The notes beneath the pieces are model-generated. The model worked only from the letters and a program-made list of their open reading frames with translations, was not told the DNA's origin and ran no database searches. From positions 248,001-312,000 of the forward strand of contig OY970187.1 in the NCBI GenBank assembly GCA_963708165.1: DNA of 64,000 nucleotides. The letters run 5' to 3'. Positions 61,201-64,000 of the stretch are shown in pieces. Both the position numbers and the translations under genes were made by a program. This DNA is from Rubricoccus sp963708165 (GTDB taxonomy: Bacteria; Bacteroidota; Rhodothermia; Rhodothermales; Rubricoccaceae). Position 1 is the first letter of the stretch; every line of letters begins with the position of its first letter.

Positions 61201-61284
61201 CTTCCCATAGAGAGCGGAGCCGTCCGCGTCACCCTCGCGCCCCATCAGATCGGCACTGTTCTTTTGCGCGCCAGAGGCACGTAG
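58279..61284 (+). CDS. glycoside hydrolase family 38 alpha-mannosidase
   Basis: GH38 enzymes cleave alpha-mannosides, with a zinc ion in the active site. The 1001-residue protein has the zinc motif HTHWDR (residues 44-49) and the nucleophile region GYLPDPFGHTAQMPQ (likely Asp158). Further features are YVFMRGLDAETKRTHGAIFDW, the LLKNHPHDDICGCSVD block and a C-terminal beta-rich domain. No signal peptide is seen, so it should act in the cytoplasm on imported oligosaccharides. The first 40 residues (ASG, PLASGV, SPEA, PPEA) are built almost entirely from four decamer copies and are probably not part of the fold. The GTG start overlaps the upstream stop. Confidence 0.94.
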   Translation: MNHASGADEAAAIPLASGVALSPEAARPETPPPEASRHGFVVSHTHWDRAWYLPFERFRLRMVRLVDRVLEVLESDPEYRAFTLDGQAVLLDDYLAIRPEREDRLRLAITSGRLVVGPWYTLPDLFLVSGESVIRNLQMGLATCERFGGALREGYLPDPFGHTAQMPQVLRGFGIDSYVFMRGLDAETKRTHGAIFDWAAPDGSTVLAVYQRDGYFPAASLGHPSVYGRFDGHTPTAALARQRLTEGADAQAALQDARTLLLSNGFDHMPEQPELPRLLREAAPENLALTHGTLGDFLDALRAETADGSTGGSVSNSASGENPTSSDPASGARTPRQMHSGDLLGNADHPVLRSVNSTRLYLKQHNHAAQSALVRWAEPLSAMLEATGLGQPARPFLQHAWRELLKNHPHDDICGCSVDPVHEDDEARFRAVLHVAEELVQEHTETLVLDGFAPPARTGKALASGAASDEVHDLRPNGPLPTGTDVIVYNRVPRAQTVEVEAEILFPNPEGEFGPPVNPLPLAAVDARGRDVPLTVLSTEAPVLRSRYLEGTWGRRYRLRLRAELPPLGYALIHVFQDAGAKPVPLPPPATARLRAASGAVPAPSTASDSSARGQNQPARAPSLVTNLATLAPLVAFEYQMDAGDTYSFGPVPVAGLWRAECVHAEPHRDGSFALRHRLEVPAGYDRSGGRPEPETVTLDIRTTVRLHPDGTAALSIAYANTARDGRLRLVVPTATDASSVMADAMFRLARREHLAHPRTPEAAPDRWKGYPGELDYLTHHQGDFSLAEGERYVTFVAARGLPEVEILRRKNAQEQNETFLAVTLHRAVGWLSVAGGRVRRCQAGPQVPTPGAQCLRPIRAEIGVGVAADRWEAVRRAEAFAHPPVVREVPALPFASGAAEYRGTRMRSARGLELSGEAVRLSAFAPHPTEHGIAVARVVNLSDQPVTATLTPGWLLAEARRTDLEEQWEHGEALPIESGAVRVTLAPHQIGTVLLRARGT

Positions 61285-61321
61285 CCTCTGGCACCAGACT
61301 CCTACAGCTTTCCCGAGCGGA

Positions 61322-61406
61322 TGTCATTGCCAGGAGTGAAGCGACGCGGCAATCTGGCGCACCCGAGCGCGAACTACCAGATCGCTGCGCTCCGCTCGCG
61401 ATGACA
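61322..61406. repeat. inverted-repeat element of the GTCAxxGCGAGCG type, copy 2
   Basis: It begins TGTCATTGCCAGGAG and ends CTCGCGATGACA, with the internal block shared with copy 1 at 54418. It lies in the 269-bp gap between the GH38 and DUF4434 genes, in which no other gene is seen. Confidence 0.65.
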
Positions 61407-61509
61407 GCCTCTGGGGCGTGCTCACCCGGTCTCACATTTCCGGACTCGCGCCTCTGGCGCAAGAGTGGCCTGCCCCCTGCCGCGGACCACATTGCCTCCC
61501 CGCCAGAGG

Positions 61510-61552
61510 CCCCGCATCCCTCCTCATCCCGCATCCCCTATCCCTCTTCCCC
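61510..61552. repeat. heptamer array before the DUF4434 gene
   Basis: C-rich 7-bp units (CGCATCC CTCCTCA TCCCGCA TCCCCTA TCCCTCT) run up to 1 nt before the GTG start at 61554. It is the inverse complement type of the array at 27162. Confidence 0.55.
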
Positions 61553-61553
61553 A

Positions 61554-62507
61554 GTGATCCAACTCACCGGCACCTTTCTCGACGAAGTCACCCACGACAT
61601 CTCCGCCCACAACTGGGGCGCCGCAGACTGGGCGCGCGACTTCGACGCCATGCGCTCGGTCGGCATCGACACCGTGGTGCTGATCCGGTGCGGATACAAG
61701 CGCCGGGTCACCTTCGAGTCCCCCATCCTTCGCGACGAGATGGGCGCCTACCCCGTCCACACGGACTTGGTGGACCTGTTCTTGCGCGAGGCCGAGCGGT
61801 GCGGCATGGACTTCTACTTCGGCACCTACGACAGCGGCACGTACTGGACGGAGGGCCGCTACCAGGAGGAAGCCGACCTCAACAAGCGCCTCGCCGACGA
61901 GGTCGTGCAGCGCTACGGCGACCGGCCCGCGTTCAAGGGCTGGTACATCTCCCACGAGATTGACGCCTACGACGAGGGCGTGATGACGGTCTACGAGGAC
62001 CTCGCGCGGCACCTTCGCGGGCTCAAGGATCAGCCCATTTTCATCTCGCCCTACATCCGCGGCATCAAGCAGTTCGGCGACGCCGCGATCTCGCTCGGCG
62101 ACCACGTCCGCTCCTGGAACGACGTGTTCGCCCGCCTGGAAGGCCTGGTCGATGTCGTCGCGTTCCAGGACGGCAACGTGTCCCTGGGCGACCTGCCAGA
62201 TTTCCTGCGCGAGAACCACCGCCTCGCCTCTGCGCACGGCCTCACGTCGTGGAGCAACGTCGAGTCGTTCGGGCGCGACGTGCACATCCGCTTCCCGCCC
62301 ATCGACCACCGCACGCTGCGCTACAAGATGGAGGCCGCCGCCGCCGCTGGCGTCGACAAGCTCATCACGTTCGAGTTCTCGCACTTTATGAGCCCGCATT
62401 CCATCTACCCCGCCGCGCGCAATCTCTTTCTGCGCTACGTCGAGTTCCTGGAATCCCAGGGCTTCGACGGCACCCAGGCCCGCGCCATCGCCGCCGCTGC
62501 CCGGTAG
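61554..62507 (+). CDS. DUF4434-like glycoside hydrolase-fold protein
   Basis: From the GTG at 61554 the protein has 317 residues (IQLTGTFLDEVTHDISAHNWGAADWARDFDAMRSVGIDTVVLI). It has the TIM-barrel pattern of DUF4434 and related GH-like families, with possible acidic catalytic residues in GWYISHEID and WSNVESFG. I saw no signal peptide, so it is probably cytoplasmic. The longer upstream frame starting at 61182 covers the GH38 3' end and the repeat region and was rejected. The function is unknown, but it lies inside the mannoside-use locus. Confidence 0.8.
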   Translation: MIQLTGTFLDEVTHDISAHNWGAADWARDFDAMRSVGIDTVVLIRCGYKRRVTFESPILRDEMGAYPVHTDLVDLFLREAERCGMDFYFGTYDSGTYWTEGRYQEEADLNKRLADEVVQRYGDRPAFKGWYISHEIDAYDEGVMTVYEDLARHLRGLKDQPIFISPYIRGIKQFGDAAISLGDHVRSWNDVFARLEGLVDVVAFQDGNVSLGDLPDFLRENHRLASAHGLTSWSNVESFGRDVHIRFPPIDHRTLRYKMEAAAAAGVDKLITFEFSHFMSPHSIYPAARNLFLRYVEFLESQGFDGTQARAIAAAAR

Positions 62508-62508
62508 C

Positions 62509-62592
62509 AGGTACAGGGTGCGAGGTACCGGGTACGACGTGCGAAGCAGCACGCCGTGCCACCGAGTACCCCGTACCGAGTACCCCGTACCT
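62509..62592. repeat. heptamer array (GGTAC type) with dyad symmetry before the epimerase gene
   Basis: Left: CAGGTAC AGGGTGC GAGGTAC CGGGTAC GACGTGC. Right: CCGAGTA CCCCGTA CCGAGTA CCCCGTA. The two halves are inverse complements with period 7. The array fills the gap after the DUF4434 stop and ends 6 nt before the ATG at 62599. It is the same type as 36336-36419. Confidence 0.75.
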
Positions 62593-62598
62593 CACTCC

Positions 62599-63873
62599 AT
62601 GACCACGTTCCCCGTCACCCTCCCTCCCTCGGCCTCTGGCGCCGCGCTCCGCGCCCTCCGGCAGCGCTACGAAACCGAGCTGTTCGACCGCGTGGTCCCC
62701 TTCTGGGAGCGCCACTCGCCAGATCCCATCCACGGCGGCACGTTCAACAGCCTTGACCGCGACGGCACGCTCTACGACACCACCAAGCACGTCTGGCTGA
62801 TGGGCCGCCAGGCGTGGCTGTTCTCCACGCTCTACCGAACCGTCGAACAGCGCGACTCGTGGCTGGCGCTGGCCGCCTCTGGCGTCGAGTTCTTGCGCGA
62901 GCACGCCGTGCGCGATGACGGGATGGTCTACTTCCACCTCGCGAGAGATGGCGCGCCGATCTACCGCCAGCGGAAGATCTTCTCCGAGTGCTTTACCGCA
63001 ATGGCTCTCGCCGAGCACGGCCGCGCCGCTGACCGCCCCGAACTCACGCGGGAGGCCGAGACGATGCTGGAAAACATCTTCCGCTGGGCCGAGGACCCCA
63101 CGCCCATCGGCCGACCCAGCCTGCCAGGCCAACGCCCCGCGATCTCGCTTGCGGTCCCGATGATCCTGCTCAATCTCATCGAAGAGGTCGCGGGAGACGA
63201 CTGGCGCCGCTACTCCGCCGAGATCGACCGGCTTCTGGCGCGCGTCCGCCTGCACATGCGAGAGGTGCCCGCCTCTGGCGCAGGATCTGCCGGCGACGCG
63301 AACGAGACCAGCGCCTCTGGCGCCAGAGGCTCCCGCATCGAAGTCCGTGAGACCGTCGCGCCCGACGGCTCGCTCCTGGACGGCCCCGAGGGGCGCCTGC
63401 TCAACCCCGGCCACGCCATCGAGGCCGGATGGTTCGTGCAGCACTGGGCTCAGCGCCTGGGAGACCAAGAACTGTCCGCGCTCGCGCTCCGCGTCGTGGC
63501 AGACGCTTACGCCAGAGGCTGGGACACGGAGCATGGCGGCCTCTACTACTTCCTCGACGCCGACGACCACTCCCCGACCGCGCTGGAGTGGAACATGAAG
63601 CTGTGGTGGCCGCACTGCGAGGCCCTCTACGGTCACCTTCTCGGCGCCTCGCTCACCGGCAGCGCCGACGCCTGGGCCGCCTTCGAGCAGACCGACCACT
63701 ATACCTTTTCCCACTTCCCAGACCCCGAGCACGGCGAGTGGTTTGGCTACCTCGACCGCGAGGGAAGGCGCACGCACCGCTTCAAGGGCGGCCCGTACAA
63801 AGGCTGCTTCCACGTGCCGCGCGCGCTGCTGCTGTGCTCACGCCGCTTGGCGGAGATGGAGCGCGAGGCCTGA
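62599..63873 (+). CDS. N-acylglucosamine 2-epimerase (AGE) family protein
   Basis: The 424-residue (alpha/alpha)6-barrel protein has DPIHGGTFNSLDRDGTLYDTTKHVWLMGRQAWLFS, the family opening. Likely catalytic His residues are in NPGHAIEAGWF and ALEWNMKLWWPHCEAL. Members isomerise GlcNAc to ManNAc, or beta-mannobiose or cellobiose to the 2-epimer. In a locus with a GH38 mannosidase, mannose-containing sugars are a plausible substrate. An insert with ASGAGSAGDANETSASGARG (near residue 220) is decamer-coded and sits in a variable loop. A decamer dyad follows the stop. Confidence 0.92.
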   Translation: MTTFPVTLPPSASGAALRALRQRYETELFDRVVPFWERHSPDPIHGGTFNSLDRDGTLYDTTKHVWLMGRQAWLFSTLYRTVEQRDSWLALAASGVEFLREHAVRDDGMVYFHLARDGAPIYRQRKIFSECFTAMALAEHGRAADRPELTREAETMLENIFRWAEDPTPIGRPSLPGQRPAISLAVPMILLNLIEEVAGDDWRRYSAEIDRLLARVRLHMREVPASGAGSAGDANETSASGARGSRIEVRETVAPDGSLLDGPEGRLLNPGHAIEAGWFVQHWAQRLGDQELSALALRVVADAYARGWDTEHGGLYYFLDADDHSPTALEWNMKLWWPHCEALYGHLLGASLTGSADAWAAFEQTDHYTFSHFPDPEHGEWFGYLDREGRRTHRFKGGPYKGCFHVPRALLLCSRRLAEMEREA

Positions 63874-63891
63874 GCCTCTGGCGCCAGAGGC
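63874..63891. terminator. decamer dyad after the epimerase gene
   Basis: A perfect GCCTCTGGCGCCAGAGGC palindrome starts right after the stop codon. It likely ends the glycan locus transcript, although no T-run follows. Confidence 0.45.
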
Positions 63892-63974
63892 CATCTCTTC
63901 CCCTCTTTCTCGCGTGGGCTACGCCAGAGGCGGGACAGCTTGACACGCAAGTAATCAACCCAGCCTCTCGCGCC

Positions 63975-64000
63975 ATGCCCACGCCCCACCGACGCCTTCG
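63975..64000 (+). CDS. possible start of the next gene, cut by the right edge
   Basis: An ATG at 63975 opens a short frame (MPTPHRRL) that runs off the window. There is no further evidence; the next gene could equally start outside. Confidence 0.2.

Noticed and set aside
1..64000. tRNA and rRNA genes
   Set aside because: I looked for the T-loop pattern GGTTCGANTC and for rRNA-like blocks and found none that fit a cloverleaf or rRNA context.

Overview
The window is a high-GC bacterial chromosome segment with 49 annotated coding regions (two cut by the window edges), no tRNA or rRNA genes and no CRISPR array. Gene content points to the Rhodothermota (Bacteroidota-Rhodothermota-Balneolota group), and the overall style suggests the Rubricoccus/Rubrivirga lineage (inference). 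Supporting signs are a type IX secretion C-terminal sorting domain, a SusC-like TonB-dependent receptor, a PorV-like protein, an Exb/Tol operon with two ExbD proteins, the MEP-pathway gene dxr, a carotenoid desaturase, few convincing Shine-Dalgarno sequences and frequent GTG/TTG starts.

Layout. 1-2300: minus-strand operon of three pilin-like single-pass proteins. 2618-7581: tsaD, a 7TM-DISM histidine kinase, a low-molecular-weight phosphatase and dxr. 7688-15940: TPR protein, a secreted conserved protein, a thioesterase, a small outer-membrane barrel, the methylmalonyl-CoA mutase B12 subunit with an RmlD-like reductase, two lipoproteins and serS. 16061-18473: crtI and a fasciclin lipoprotein. 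19008-22490: dnaE. 22508-23854: a lower-GC island with small unknown ORFs. 23906-28365: GreA-like factor, DUF559 protein, lipase-like lipoprotein, RluD-type pseudouridine synthase and class V aminotransferase. 28424-30648: ExbD-ExbD-small membrane protein-ExbB. 30959-41489: obg, outer-membrane barrel, rnhA, ftsK, purK, LemA, M48 peptidase and purE. 42046-53144: T9SS cargo, TonB receptor, a second large secreted protein, PorV-like protein and PpiC-type foldase. 53141-63873: glycan-use locus (GHL10-like lipoprotein, sodium:solute symporter, Tat-exported FAD oxidoreductase, GH38 alpha-mannosidase, DUF4434 protein, AGE-family epimerase).

The most striking feature is not a gene. The decamer GCCTCTGGCG (reverse complement CGCCAGAGGC) recurs throughout, in coding and non-coding DNA, on both strands and in all reading frames. 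It leaves recurrent Ala-Ser-Gly, Pro-Leu-Ala, Pro-Glu-Ala and Ala-Arg-Gly tripeptides in proteins. Head-to-head pairs forming GCCTCTGGCGCCAGAGGC lie just after many stop codons. This is the layout of DNA-uptake sequences in Neisseria and Pasteurellaceae, and I propose it as an uptake-like or HIP1-like genome signature. Other repeats are period-7 arrays directly upstream of start codons, a ~200-bp inverted element in three copies, and a second inverted-repeat family in two copies.

Several conserved genes (dnaE three times, obg, purK, a greA-like gene, the histidine kinase, the PorV-like gene and the DUF559 gene) need single-base corrections to read through. Residual assembly indels are the likeliest cause, so these genes are annotated as whole loci.
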